This document shows, piece by piece, positions 20,089 to 30,385 of a DNA stretch of 64,000 nucleotides. A program made the translations under genes and the position numbers. The stretch lies in NCBI GenBank assembly GCA_905233445.1, contig CAJOEP010000004.1, positions 62,001-126,000 on the forward strand. The letters run 5' to 3'. This DNA comes from an uncultured Bacteroidales bacterium (GTDB lineage Bacteria > Bacteroidota > Bacteroidia > Bacteroidales > F082). Each line of letters begins with the position of its first letter. Positions within the stretch are counted from its first letter, which is position 1. The notes below the pieces were generated by a model that did not search any database, was not told the origin of the DNA, and saw nothing but the letters and a program-made list of their open reading frames with translations.

Positions 20089-20137
20089 CAGTTGACAGTT
20101 ACCAGTTACCAGTTGGCAGTTACTAGTTAGCAGTTAT
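20089..20137. repeat. Seven-unit heptamer repeat CAGTTNN
   Basis: Seven consecutive 7-bp units read CAGTTGA, CAGTTAC, CAGTTAC, CAGTTGG, CAGTTAC, TAGTTAG and CAGTTAT. They fill the gap between the T9SS protein and the next gene. A four-unit copy in the same orientation lies at 21403-21430 on the other side of that gene. Confidence 0.9.
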
Positions 20138-20148
20138 AATTTTTTAAA

Positions 20149-21405
20149 ATGAAAATATTAGTTTTAAGATCTTCTTTTCAGAGCGACGAATTCATCTGTA
20201 CAGAATATGCGGATTTGTTGGAATTGTTGAAAAACAAATGCAATGCCGAAATCACTATTCTCGGTGATGAATCCGTAGAGACGTTTCCTGAAACGTCTCC
20301 GAATAACGTTGATTTTGTGATGGTTGCGACCGGTGGTGTGGAAAATCTGTTCAAAAAATTATTTGATATGGAGACGTTTCAGGAAACGTCTCTACAGAAA
20401 AACATCAATTTGATTGCCGACGGGCGTAACAACTCATTGGCGGCAGCATTGGAAATCCTGACATATCTTGAAGAACAAGGCTACGAAGGAAATATCATAC
20501 ATGGCACAAACGCTGAGATTATTGACACCATCGTTGCCGACAATTCAAGAAATGTTACGACGATATCGAACAAGTTGCGCGGAACTCGCATTGGTCTGTT
20601 CGGCTATCCTTCCGATTGGCTGATTGCAAGCGGAGTCGATTACGATTATCTCCGCGATTATTTTGGTGTTGAATCTGTTTATATTGATTTACAACGACTT
20701 ATCGATGGGATAAAGACTGTCCCACAGTCTGAAGCCGAAAAGGTGGCACGTGATTTGGTTAAACGTTCCAAGTCGGTCAAAGAACCTGATGATAAAGACA
20801 TGATAGATGCTGCAAAGGCTTATCTCGTAATCAAGAAAATTTGTCAGGAAGAGCGATTGGATGCCATGACGATACGTTGTTTTGACATCGTAAAAGCTTG
20901 TAATACAACAAGTTGCTTGGCTTTGGCCTTGCTTAATGACGAGGGTATTGTTGCAGGTTGCGAGGGCGATATGCAGACTCTTCTCACGATGATTCTGGCA
21001 AAACGTTTGTGTGGTGAAGAGGCTTTCATGGCTAATCCGTCACAGCTGACTGACAGCACCACGATGTTCGCGCACTGCACTATTCCATTGAAAATGTGCG
21101 ACAACACCGTAATCCGTTCGCATTTCGAGTCGGGAATAGGCGTCGCGGTGCAGGGCGACATGCCACTGACCGATTATACCATCTTTAAGTGGGGCGGAAG
21201 ACAGCTCGATAAGTTCTTTGTAACCGAAGCGAAGGCAATAAAAAATGAGTACAGCAATCATTTTTGCCGTACTCAAATTACTCTCGATATCAATCTAAAG
21301 CCTTATCTCCTAAACCATCCGATTGGCAATCACCACGTCATCATCAAAGGGAAACATGCTGAAGAAATCAGGAGTTTTATGAGAGAGAATGGAATTGGGG
21401 AGTAG
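20149..21405 (+). CDS. L-fucose-isomerase-like protein
   Basis: This 418-residue protein has two N-terminal alpha/beta domains (for example GTRIGLFGYPSDWLIASGVD) and a C-terminal domain resembling the fucose/arabinose isomerase C-terminal fold (DAMTIRCFDIVKACNTTSCLALALLNDEGIVAGCEGDMQTLLTM). Substrate and activity are unknown. Two copies of a TAGAGACG-type palindrome are embedded in frame near the 5' end, coding for ETFPETSP and METFQETSL stretches, and heptamer repeats lie on both sides. The palindrome stretches are probably insertions into a surface loop. Confidence 0.72.
   Translation: MKILVLRSSFQSDEFICTEYADLLELLKNKCNAEITILGDESVETFPETSPNNVDFVMVATGGVENLFKKLFDMETFQETSLQKNINLIADGRNNSLAAALEILTYLEEQGYEGNIIHGTNAEIIDTIVADNSRNVTTISNKLRGTRIGLFGYPSDWLIASGVDYDYLRDYFGVESVYIDLQRLIDGIKTVPQSEAEKVARDLVKRSKSVKEPDDKDMIDAAKAYLVIKKICQEERLDAMTIRCFDIVKACNTTSCLALALLNDEGIVAGCEGDMQTLLTMILAKRLCGEEAFMANPSQLTDSTTMFAHCTIPLKMCDNTVIRSHFESGIGVAVQGDMPLTDYTIFKWGGRQLDKFFVTEAKAIKNEYSNHFCRTQITLDINLKPYLLNHPIGNHHVIIKGKHAEEIRSFMRENGIGE
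20275..20301. repeat. TAGAGACG palindrome, copy 1 (inside coding frame)
   Basis: TAGAGACGTTTC-CT-GAAACGTCTC is a near-perfect palindrome read through in frame by the fucose-isomerase-like gene. It is an inverted copy of the element at 20370. Confidence 0.85.
20370..20397. repeat. TAGAGACG palindrome, copy 2 (inside coding frame)
   Basis: GGAGACGTTTC-AG-GAAACGTCTCTA is the reverse-complement relative of copy 1, 69 bp downstream and also read in frame. Related intergenic palindromes occur at 39078 and 41406 with different centres. Confidence 0.85.
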
Positions 21406-21430
21406 TTGGCAGTTGCCAGTTGGCAGTTAC
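21403..21430. repeat. Four-unit heptamer repeat
   Basis: Units TAGTTGG, CAGTTGC, CAGTTGG and CAGTTAC follow the stop region of the fucose-isomerase-like gene and end 3 bp before the convergent groEL stop. The family and orientation match 20089-20137. Confidence 0.88.
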
Positions 21431-21433
21431 TGA

Positions 21434-23089
<1,656 letters not shown>

Positions 23090-23097
23090 TTACGAAT

Positions 23098-23376
23098 TTA
23101 GATGATTGCTATAATATCGTTTTCACGCATAATCATATAGTCTTTTCCGTCGAGATGGAACTCGGTGCCTGCGTATTTGCCGTAGATGACGGTGTCGCCG
23201 ACTTTCACTGTGACAGGGTTGTCCTTTGTGCCAGGACCGACTGCCACGACTGTGCCTTGCTGAGGTTTCTCTTTTGCTGTGTCAGGGATGATGATTCCAC
23301 TTGCTGTTTTCTGTTCTGCGACAGCCGGCTCAATGACTACGCGGTCTGCCAACGGTTTGATATTCAATTTTGCCAT
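23098..23376 (-). CDS. groES: Co-chaperonin GroES
   Basis: This 92-residue co-chaperonin has the conserved [38 protein letters not shown] start with the mobile loop, and ends [15 protein letters not shown]. It forms the heptameric lid of GroEL. I see no CIRCE inverted repeat upstream, so HrcA control is not indicated; heat control would have to use another route. Confidence 0.98.
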   Translation of the reverse strand: MAKLNIKPLADRVVIEPAVAEQKTASGIIIPDTAKEKPQQGTVVAVGPGTKDNPVTVKVGDTVIYGKYAGTEFHLDGKDYMIMRENDIIAII

Positions 23377-23462
23377 GATATTATATTTTTAATTGTTATT
23401 TTCTTGCGATTTTTCTTTATCAAAAATCATTCCAAAGACGATTTTGTCAGCAAAATAATAAA

Positions 23463-23497
23463 AAAAATGTCAGAATGTGTGACATTCTGACATTTTT
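23463..23497. terminator. Terminator between secG and groES
   Basis: AAAAATGTCAGAATGT and ACATTCTGACATTTTT form a perfect 16-bp stem around a GTG loop. The A and T ends give U-runs on both strands. It closes the secG-end transcript 18 bp after its stop codon and insulates groES. Confidence 0.9.
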
Positions 23498-23514
23498 CTG
23501 TCTCTCTTATCAGA

Positions 23515-23838
23515 TTATTCTGCTGTTTCTTGACCTGCGACAGGAATCTCAGGAGTTGTTGCTGTCTGCTGAACGCTTTCAACGACCTTGCTGCCTTTGA
23601 CCTGCTGGTTGCCGCTCTTCGGAATTGCTACGCTTGATGCGAGGCAGAACACCACGAGGAGGACTGCGAGGGTCCAGGTTGTCTTCTCCAAAAAGTCTGT
23701 AGTCTTGCGGACGCCGAGAATCTGGTTGTGTGAAGAGAAGTTAGATGCCAATCCGCCACCTTTTGAATTCTGAACTAACACCACCAACATCATCAAGAAA
23801 CTGACGATAAGGATTAATACTGCTATTGTAACGTACAT
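23515..23838 (-). CDS. secG: Preprotein translocase subunit SecG
   Basis: This 107-residue protein has two membrane helices: the first (YVTIAVLILIVSFLMMLVVLVQ) is followed by the family motif NSKGGGLASNFSS, and the second is TWTLAVLLVVFCLASSVAI. A hydrophilic C-terminal tail follows. It is a non-essential subunit of the SecYEG channel. It is the last gene of a run that begins at pheT or further upstream. Confidence 0.93.
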   Translation of the reverse strand: MYVTIAVLILIVSFLMMLVVLVQNSKGGGLASNFSSHNQILGVRKTTDFLEKTTWTLAVLLVVFCLASSVAIPKSGNQQVKGSKVVESVQQTATTPEIPVAGQETAE

Positions 23839-23851
23839 TGTCTTAAAAATA

Positions 23852-24571
23852 TTAATTGTTTAACTTTTCTTTTAACAAATCAATTCGACCTGCAAAAATA
23901 ATACTTTTTTCTGGATATTTCACTTTTAATTTTTCATAAATTGAAATTGCTTTTTCAAAATATCCTTGTTTTTCGTAAATCATTGCTAATGTTTCACTTA
24001 CAATATTCTCTTGGTCGATTATCGACTCTTGTGCGGCTGAAATAGGGTTGAAAAACTCTTGTTTTGGGCGTGAAATTGAAGGGTTTTCGGCGATGAATTT
24101 GTCGATAATTTCTGCTTTTGACAGCGTTTTTTCGGTTTTTTTAGGTGATTTTTTCTTAGTTTCGAGTTCAGAAATCTTCTTTTCGATGATGGCTTTCAAT
24201 TCGTCGAGAGTTTTCTTTTTCTCTTCGAGGAGTGCCATCTCGCGATTCAGGTCTTCCGAAGTGCCGCCGAGGTCTATTTCAGGGATGAGAATAGTCTTTT
24301 CAGGGATGATATCCTGTTGATTTTCAACATATTCGTCGGGCAGTTGTGTACAGAGTATCCGAAGCGTATTTCTGTTTGGTGCCATGGCTGCCGCCAAACG
24401 GAGTTGCTGTGTCGCTTTTTCATGGTTGACACGACCCATGCCGACGGCAAGTAACACTTGTGCCGCTGTGAAGTAAGGATATTCCTTTACAAGCGTTTCA
24501 AGCTTGGCAACATATTTATTATCAATGAGTTCGGGATGCTCTAAAATCCGTGTCAACCTGTTTTTATCCAA
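23852..24571 (-). CDS. TPR-tail protein of the lptE-secG cluster
   Basis: This 239-residue cytosolic protein is of unknown function. The N-terminus (ILEHPELIDNKYVAKLETLVKEYPYFTAAQVLLA) is helical. The middle is a charged coiled coil (EEKKKTLDELKAIIEKKISELETKKK) and the C-terminus carries a tetratricopeptide-type helix pair (AMIYEKQGYFEKAISIYEKLKVKYPEKS). It is 13 bp from secG and 3 bp from lptE, a neighbourhood widely kept in Bacteroidota, which hints at envelope biogenesis. Confidence 0.65.
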   Translation of the reverse strand: MDKNRLTRILEHPELIDNKYVAKLETLVKEYPYFTAAQVLLAVGMGRVNHEKATQQLRLAAAMAPNRNTLRILCTQLPDEYVENQQDIIPEKTILIPEIDLGGTSEDLNREMALLEEKKKTLDELKAIIEKKISELETKKKSPKKTEKTLSKAEIIDKFIAENPSISRPKQEFFNPISAAQESIIDQENIVSETLAMIYEKQGYFEKAISIYEKLKVKYPEKSIIFAGRIDLLKEKLNN

Positions 24572-24574
24572 AGT

Positions 24575-25093
24575 TTACCAATTTACAACTGCTTTATTGA
24601 AAATGTCTTCGCACAGCTTGTCGCAGATGGTTCTCAAAAGCTCGTCCTGAACGACGTTGAGGTCCTGATTGCTCGGGTAATCGTCAAATTGAGAGAACTT
24701 CTGCTCAAAGTTCTTAGATTCGTCGTATCTGTTGTAAAACCTGACGTTTACAGTGATTGTGAGGCGGTTTAACGCTGCCACTTGGTCGCCTGTGATGGCG
24801 GTTGGAGCGGTCTTGTAGTCGATAATTTCGCCTTCGATGGCAAGGTCGCCATTGTCAGACACTTCATCGAGAGTGGTCTGATTCATGAAATAATCACGCA
24901 AGGTGTTGGTAATCACTTCACTAAGCATCGGATTGACCAGGTTGGCGTTATTCGGGAAATACTGAATAGACACTGTTTTCGCTTCGGCTGGAATGCTTGC
25001 ACCTGTGAAGGAGTAGATACCGCAGCCAGTCAGCAGAAACGCGACCATTAATATTAATAAGGTATTGATTTTTTTAAACAATAATCTCATCAT
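24575..25093 (-). CDS. LptE-type LPS-assembly lipoprotein
   Basis: This 172-residue lipoprotein has a lipobox (FLLTGCGIYSFTGA) and the Bacteroidota LptE-family layout SIPAEAKTVSIQYFPNNA followed by an alpha/beta core. It would plug and help assemble the LptD barrel that delivers LPS to the outer membrane. It sits 2 bp downstream of the sigma-54 activator gene. Confidence 0.82.
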   Translation of the reverse strand: MMRLLFKKINTLLILMVAFLLTGCGIYSFTGASIPAEAKTVSIQYFPNNANLVNPMLSEVITNTLRDYFMNQTTLDEVSDNGDLAIEGEIIDYKTAPTAITGDQVAALNRLTITVNVRFYNRYDESKNFEQKFSQFDDYPSNQDLNVVQDELLRTICDKLCEDIFNKAVVNW

Positions 25094-25095
25094 TA

Positions 25096-26286
25096 TCAGA
25101 TATTAATGTTATATTCCTTAATTTTTCGATATAGCGTCCGTTCGCTGATGCCGAGTTCTTTGGCAGCGTCTTTGCGTTTGCCGTTATATTTTTGTAATGC
25201 CTTGATAATCACTTCGTTTTCTTTGTCTTGCAACGAAAGGTTATCGGCGGGTGTTTTTTCTTGAACATATTCGATGTCGGCATCCTGTGTGTTTTCGTAG
25301 TCGAGTACCGTCGCTTTTATTGGTGTTATTTGTTGCGATGGCATAGGTTGTGCCGTCGGAATCTGTCCTGATGTCAGGTCGTTGACGGTTTTACGAAGCT
25401 CAGTGATGTCTTTTTTCATGTCGAACAGCACCTTGTAGAGCAGGTCGCGTTCCGAGATGGAGTCGGCGCGGCTTTCGTCTTTGAAGATTGTTGGCAGAGC
25501 CGTCTGCATCGGGAGATAGTTGCGAAGTATCTCTGGCGTTATAACTCGTTCAGTCTCAATGATTGAAATCTGTTCAGTGACGTTTTTCAGTTGACGGATA
25601 TTGCCGTCCCAACGGTAGTTCTCAAACATCGTGAGTGCTTCCGGTGTGAGTTGCACAGCGGGGATGCGGTATTTTTCGGCCACGTCGGATGCGAATTTAC
25701 GGAACAGCAGCTTGATGTCGTCTTTTCTCTCGCGCAGTGCCGGGATGTGAATCGGGACGGTGTTAAGACGATAGTACAGGTCTTCGCGGAAGCGTCCTTT
25801 TTCGATGGCTGTTGGGATATCGACGTTGGTGGCGGCCACCACGCGCACGTTTGTTTTCTGTATTTTCGATGATCCGACCTTGATGAACTCGCCGTTTTCC
25901 AGCACTCTCAGCAGTCGAGCCTGTGTTGCCAATGGGAGTTCGGCCACCTCGTCAAGGAACAAAGTGCCGCCGTCGGCGACTTCAAAATAACCCTTACGGG
26001 TGTCGTAAGCCCCTGTAAATGAACCTTTTTCATGACCAAACAGCTCCGAGTCGATGGTGCCTTCCGGGATGGCGCCGCAGTTGATGGCGAAATATGGACC
26101 ATGCTTGCGGACGCTATTCTGGTGGATTATCTGCGGAAACACATCCTTGCCGGTGCCACTCTCGCCGTTGATGAACACGGTGAGGTCGGTGGCTGCCACT
26201 TGCACAGCCACTTCGATGGCACGGTTCAGGTTGGAATCGTTGCCGATAATGCCGAAACGCCGTTTAATCAGTTGAATATCAATCAT
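25096..26286 (-). CDS. Sigma-54-type activator without receiver domain
   Basis: This 396-residue protein starts almost at once with the AAA+ domain: Walker A GESGTGKDVFPQ, the sigma-54 contact loop GHEKGSFTGA, Walker B GGTLFLDEV and arginine-finger region GRFREDLYYRLN. A Fis-type helix-turn-helix (KRKDAAKELGISERTLYRKIKEYN) ends the protein. No receiver, GAF or PAS domain precedes the AAA+ part, so control must come through abundance or a partner. The start overlaps the pheT stop by 4 bp. Confidence 0.9.
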   Translation of the reverse strand: MIDIQLIKRRFGIIGNDSNLNRAIEVAVQVAATDLTVFINGESGTGKDVFPQIIHQNSVRKHGPYFAINCGAIPEGTIDSELFGHEKGSFTGAYDTRKGYFEVADGGTLFLDEVAELPLATQARLLRVLENGEFIKVGSSKIQKTNVRVVAATNVDIPTAIEKGRFREDLYYRLNTVPIHIPALRERKDDIKLLFRKFASDVAEKYRIPAVQLTPEALTMFENYRWDGNIRQLKNVTEQISIIETERVITPEILRNYLPMQTALPTIFKDESRADSISERDLLYKVLFDMKKDITELRKTVNDLTSGQIPTAQPMPSQQITPIKATVLDYENTQDADIEYVQEKTPADNLSLQDKENEVIIKALQKYNGKRKDAAKELGISERTLYRKIKEYNINI

Positions 26287-28751
26287 CTCAGTGTTGCGTT
26301 AAGTTGTTGCTCGATGGCCGACTGGATTCTTGCCATAGTCTTTTCAATAACCTTGTCGGTCAAGGTTTTCTGCTTGTCCTGCAAGGTGAAGCTCACTGCG
26401 TATTGTTTCTTTCCTGCCGGAATCTTGTCGCCTTCATAGATGTCGAACAGGTTAACCGACTTCAGGATGTTGCGTTCTGTCGCGAATGCCAATGTCTTGA
26501 TTTGCTCGAAAGTCACGTTCTTGTCCATGACGAGGGCGAGGTCGCGGCGTACACTCGGGAACTTCGGCAATGCCTCGAAACTGATGGTCTTCAAGCCTTT
26601 CACGACTTTCAAAACAGCATCCCAGTCGAAGGTGGCGTGGAACACTTCTTTCTTAACATCGAACATCTTCAAGGTCTTGGCGTTGATTTTGCCCAAAGTC
26701 ACTAACTTATTGTTATTCAATGAATAAACTATTGAATAATCGTAATGTGACTCGGTTCCTTCGGTCATCTCGAGTGTTTCGGCATTGATGCCGAGCTTGT
26801 GGATGATGCCGAGGACGTATTTCTTGAGGTCGTAGAATGTGAGGCTCTGCGGCTTGTTGCTCCACGATTCTTCTTTGTCGTTGCCTGTGATGAGCAGGTC
26901 GAGGCGGTAGTTTTCGCTATATGGGTTGAGAGGTTTTTCCTCAGTCTGTTTGTTCTCGCCGTTGAAGAAATAGATGTTTCCGAACTCGAAGAACTTCATG
27001 TCGAAGCTCTTGAAGCTTTGGTTGCGGGCGATGCTCTCGAGTCCGCCGAACATCAATGACTGGCGCATCACGTCGAGGTCGGAGCTTAACGGATTCATAA
27101 TCTTGAGGTTATGAGCCTCGTCGAAGCTGTCGAGCTCGCGTGTGTATGCTGATTTTGTCAACGAGTTGTTCATGATTTCGTAGAAACCATTGGAGGCGAG
27201 GAAGATAGAAATCTCTTTCTGGATCTTCTCTTTGTCAGGCTTCACGTTGACGTTGAGACTTGCGTTGATTTTTGTAGGGATGGCGATGTTGTCGTAGCCG
27301 TAGATTCTCAAGATTTCCTCGACGAGGTCGGCTGGACGATAGACATCGACTTTGCAAGTCGGAACGTCGACGGTAACGTATGCGTCTGTAAGTTCAACCA
27401 CTTGACAATCAAGGTCTTTGAGTATGTTGACAGCCACGTCTTTCTCGATATTCTGACCAGCGATCTTGTTGAGATAATCGAACTTGAGCTGTATGCGGAC
27501 AGGTGTGAAGTCGCCGTTTTTCACGTCTTTCACTTCTGATGACACTGTGCCGCCTGCCAGTTCTTTCACCAGCAATGCTGCGCGTTTCAATGCGTAAAGC
27601 GTGATGTTAGGGTCGCAACCGCGTTCATAACGGAAGCTCGCGTCGGTCTGAAGACCGTGGAAACGAGCTGTCTTACGAATCGAAGTAGGGTTGAAGTAAG
27701 CACTCTCGATGAACACGTTTGTTGTCGTTTCGGTGACGCCTGATTCGAGGCCGCCGAACACTCCGGCGATGCACATTGGCTCTTCAGCGTTGCAAATCAT
27801 GAGGTTAGTATCGCTGAGTTTGCGCTCGACACCGTCCAAGGTGGTGAATGGTGTGCCTTTTGCCAAGCGTTTCACGATAACTTTCTTACCCTTAATCTTA
27901 TCTGCGTCGAAGATATGAAGCGGCTGTCCGACTTCCATCAAAACGTAGTTGGAAATATCGACGATGTTGTTGATAGAGCGCAGTCCTATTGCTTCGAGGC
28001 GATGTTTGAGCCATGCCGGTGACGGACCAACTTTCACTCCGCTGACGGTGACGCCGCTGTATCGTGGGCAGTTCTTAGTGTCTTCCACGATGACTTCGAT
28101 GTCGTTGTTAGTGTTTTCAACTTTGAAAGCGTCCACTGACGGGCGTTCAATCTTATATTGACGAGTGTTGTTTTTATGGTTCAAAGCAGCCACAAGGTCG
28201 CGGTCGCAGCCGATGTGCGATGTGGCGTCGGAGCGGTTGGCGGTAAGACCGATCTCGTAGGTAAAGTCTTCTTCTACAGGGAAGTAGAACGAGGCAGGCT
28301 TGCCCACTTCGTAGTTCTCTGGCAGCACCATAATGCCTTCGTGAGAGGTACCGAGTTGGAGTTCGTCTTCAGCGCATATCATGCCTTCCGACACCTCGCC
28401 GCGGATCTTGCCTTTTTTAATGGTGAAGCTCTCGTCGCCGCTCCACAGCTCGCAACCTATTGTTGCAACCAAAACCTTCTGTCCGGCAGCCACGTTAGGG
28501 GCGCCGCACACGATATGGAGAGGCTCGGCTTCGCCCACGTCGACGGTGGTGATGTGAAGGTGGTCGGAGTTCGGGTGGTCGATGCATGTCAACACTTTTC
28601 CTACGACGACGCCTTTCAAGCCGCCTTTCACCGACTCGTAACGTGTCATGTCTTCAACTTCGAGACCTGTTCCGGTCAATGTTTTTCCAAGTTCTTCAGC
28701 CGGTAAATCGCACTGGATGTACTGCTTAAGCCAATTATATGATATTTTCAT
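26283..28751 (-). CDS. pheT: Phenylalanyl-tRNA synthetase beta subunit
   Basis: This 822-residue subunit has an N-terminal tRNA-binding OB domain (GVVVGKVLTCIDHPNSDHLHITT), B3/B4 editing domain, B5 domain (DVPTCKVDVYRPADLVEEILRIYGYDNI) and the C-terminal FDX-ACB anticodon-binding domain (ALPKFPSVRRDLALVMD). It pairs with PheS to charge tRNA-Phe; pheS is not in this window. It is coupled by ATGA to the sigma-54-type gene behind it. Confidence 0.97.
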   Translation of the reverse strand: MKISYNWLKQYIQCDLPAEELGKTLTGTGLEVEDMTRYESVKGGLKGVVVGKVLTCIDHPNSDHLHITTVDVGEAEPLHIVCGAPNVAAGQKVLVATIGCELWSGDESFTIKKGKIRGEVSEGMICAEDELQLGTSHEGIMVLPENYEVGKPASFYFPVEEDFTYEIGLTANRSDATSHIGCDRDLVAALNHKNNTRQYKIERPSVDAFKVENTNNDIEVIVEDTKNCPRYSGVTVSGVKVGPSPAWLKHRLEAIGLRSINNIVDISNYVLMEVGQPLHIFDADKIKGKKVIVKRLAKGTPFTTLDGVERKLSDTNLMICNAEEPMCIAGVFGGLESGVTETTTNVFIESAYFNPTSIRKTARFHGLQTDASFRYERGCDPNITLYALKRAALLVKELAGGTVSSEVKDVKNGDFTPVRIQLKFDYLNKIAGQNIEKDVAVNILKDLDCQVVELTDAYVTVDVPTCKVDVYRPADLVEEILRIYGYDNIAIPTKINASLNVNVKPDKEKIQKEISIFLASNGFYEIMNNSLTKSAYTRELDSFDEAHNLKIMNPLSSDLDVMRQSLMFGGLESIARNQSFKSFDMKFFEFGNIYFFNGENKQTEEKPLNPYSENYRLDLLITGNDKEESWSNKPQSLTFYDLKKYVLGIIHKLGINAETLEMTEGTESHYDYSIVYSLNNNKLVTLGKINAKTLKMFDVKKEVFHATFDWDAVLKVVKGLKTISFEALPKFPSVRRDLALVMDKNVTFEQIKTLAFATERNILKSVNLFDIYEGDKIPAGKKQYAVSFTLQDKQKTLTDKVIEKTMARIQSAIEQQLNATLR

Positions 28752-28778
28752 TTTATAAATGTTTATTATTCAATAGCA

Positions 28779-28817
28779 TGAGATTCCTCGACTCCACTTC
28801 GTTTCGCTCGGAATGAC
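28779..28817. repeat. REP-like element downstream of hipT
   Basis: The sequence TGAGATTCCTCGACTCCAC then TTCGTTTCGCTCGGAATGAC has the same core as 10455-10501 and 40555-40588. It lies between pheT and the HipT-like gene. Confidence 0.75.
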
Positions 28818-28879
28818 AATTACAAACTGCAAAGATACAAAATTCTGACAAAATGTCAGGTAAAAAAAGAAAAAAAGTT

Positions 28880-29821
28880 TTAGTTTCGCACAAATCGGCT
28901 AATACGTTCGGTAACAATGCGGATATAACTGCGCTTCAGCTTCTTTGTCAGTAGGCTCTGATTGACCAATTGAAGTGTGGCAACGGGAACTGACATATAT
29001 TTATCCAGTATTTTTTTGATGCGGCTTTCAACGAGGAAAATTTCTTTGCCAAACCATTCGAAATCCTGACGACAAGGGTGACCGGTGTTGATATAGTTTT
29101 CGCTTCGCGGAATATTGGGTGACAAGCCTCCGTCGAGGGCAAAATCTTCGTCACGTACGTGTAATGTGGTGTTTAATAAGTCGTAAGCTGGAGTCAGACA
29201 ATAATCTTCTCCGTTCAAAATCACTGAAAAATTTTTGAGATGAGCGTCGCCATTGGCGTAGATATAGTTGAAAACGACCAATTCGAAAAAACGTTCCATC
29301 TCGGTCATCCATGCGGGAATATAACGGCGGATGCAACGGGCTATATTTGAATACGAACCGTTGTATTTGAATGTCTTGCCACCGTCGGCCTCGCTTTTGC
29401 CGATCAAAGTCGCCATGTCTTCCATCGGGTATTTGAGACCGTTGTCACCGATGTCGAACCGGCGGGTGATATACACCGGATGTCCGTTTGGAGTGGAGCA
29501 CAGACCGTTTGCGGCCACGGGAATGCCATACACTTGTGATGCTATCTGCATGGTCAGATGCTCGTTGGCTGGAATATGCCATCGGTCGATAAGTGTCGCA
29601 TCCCATGGGGCAGGCTTCAAAATGTGTGTCGAGCGTTCTCCTTCGACTGCAAGGCGGATTTTGTCGCCATCGACAACTGCGGGAAATTTCTCTTGCACGC
29701 CGGACACCGATATGCGCTGCATGGCCTGAGTCATCTCCTTGGTGTGATGTTTTCCGTCGAGATTGAAGTCGAGCATCATCGACACGTGGCGATTATCGAA
29801 AAGAGGTGTATTGTATCTCAT
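28880..29821 (-). CDS. HipT-like serine/threonine kinase toxin
   Basis: This 313-residue HipA C-terminal-type kinase has a glycine-rich loop with paired serines (RISVSGVQEKF, S38 and S40), an ATP-binding lysine in THILKP (K69), the catalytic NGDAHLKN (D192, K196, N197) and a metal-site aspartate in PAYDLL (D214). It lacks the N-terminal subdomain of HipA, which is coded by the separate gene just upstream. HipA kinases phosphorylate aminoacyl-tRNA synthetases; HipT of the tripartite HipBST system hits tryptophanyl-tRNA synthetase. The target here is not known. Confidence 0.85.
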   Translation of the reverse strand: MRYNTPLFDNRHVSMMLDFNLDGKHHTKEMTQAMQRISVSGVQEKFPAVVDGDKIRLAVEGERSTHILKPAPWDATLIDRWHIPANEHLTMQIASQVYGIPVAANGLCSTPNGHPVYITRRFDIGDNGLKYPMEDMATLIGKSEADGGKTFKYNGSYSNIARCIRRYIPAWMTEMERFFELVVFNYIYANGDAHLKNFSVILNGEDYCLTPAYDLLNTTLHVRDEDFALDGGLSPNIPRSENYINTGHPCRQDFEWFGKEIFLVESRIKKILDKYMSVPVATLQLVNQSLLTKKLKRSYIRIVTERISRFVRN

Positions 29822-29822
29822 T

Positions 29823-30149
29823 TTAAAGCTTTTTTAAATTCACAGCGCCGATAGTCTCGATGTCAGACATTGCATAAAGGATGCCGAAAAGGTCGGCTTC
29901 GTCGATATGATGTTCGCGGCAGACCACGCGTCGGAGTGTGCCTTCGGGCAGCATGTTGGCGAAGAACGGGAACAGATGCTCGCTTTCGTACGGCGAATCC
30001 GACTTTGGCATTGTGACGGAAATGTGTGGAAACTCGCTTCGCACATACGTCGGATAATATTCAAAGCGGTAGTCTTTGCCAGGCAGGAGTTCTGTCAGGA
30101 TGCCGGCTTTTTTGCTATTATAAAAAACGTTTAACTGTCGCATTTTCAA
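29823..30149 (-). CDS. HipS-like protein (HipA N-terminal subdomain)
   Basis: This 108-residue protein matches the N-terminal subdomain 1 of HipA: a beta-rich start (LNVFYNSKKAGILTEL), the Y-R-F-E-Y-Y strand, then SEHLFPFFANMLPEGTLRR, typical of that subdomain. It lies 1 bp upstream of the HipT-like gene and 6 bp behind hipB. In HipBST systems HipS acts as the antitoxin. The same order and split is seen here. Confidence 0.82.
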   Translation of the reverse strand: MKMRQLNVFYNSKKAGILTELLPGKDYRFEYYPTYVRSEFPHISVTMPKSDSPYESEHLFPFFANMLPEGTLRRVVCREHHIDEADLFGILYAMSDIETIGAVNLKKL

Positions 30150-30155
30150 ATGTTT

Positions 30156-30356
30156 TTAAACTGTTTTACGAATTCGATAGACTATCTCAAGGCCAAGCAC
30201 GTCGAGTAGTTTTTCTGTTGTCTGCAGGGAAGGATTTCCTTTTCCGCGTTCGATGTCTTTCACTGTGGCTAGGCTCACTCCGGCCATTTCCGCGAGGTCG
30301 GCTTGGGATATCTGCAGTCGGTTTCGTCTTTCTTTAATAGTGTCTGTTAGATTCAT
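30156..30356 (-). CDS. HipB-like DNA-binding protein
   Basis: This 66-residue XRE-type helix-turn-helix protein starts at the ATG at 30356 (MNLTDTIKERRNRLQISQADLAEMAG). The ORF-track start at 30389 is a TTG that lies inside the promoter -7 box (TATATTTGC, 30386-30394), so it is not a real start. The HTH segment QADLAEMAGVSLATVKDIERGK is intact. It probably binds its own promoter and represses the hipBST-like operon. Confidence 0.85.
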   Translation of the reverse strand: MNLTDTIKERRNRLQISQADLAEMAGVSLATVKDIERGKGNPSLQTTEKLLDVLGLEIVYRIRKTV

Positions 30357-30385
30357 AAAAGTATAATATAATAGACATTTAGGCC

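Noticed and set aside
23377-23462. Possible CIRCE element in front of groES.
   Set aside because: No TTAGCACTC-type inverted repeat is present in this stretch.
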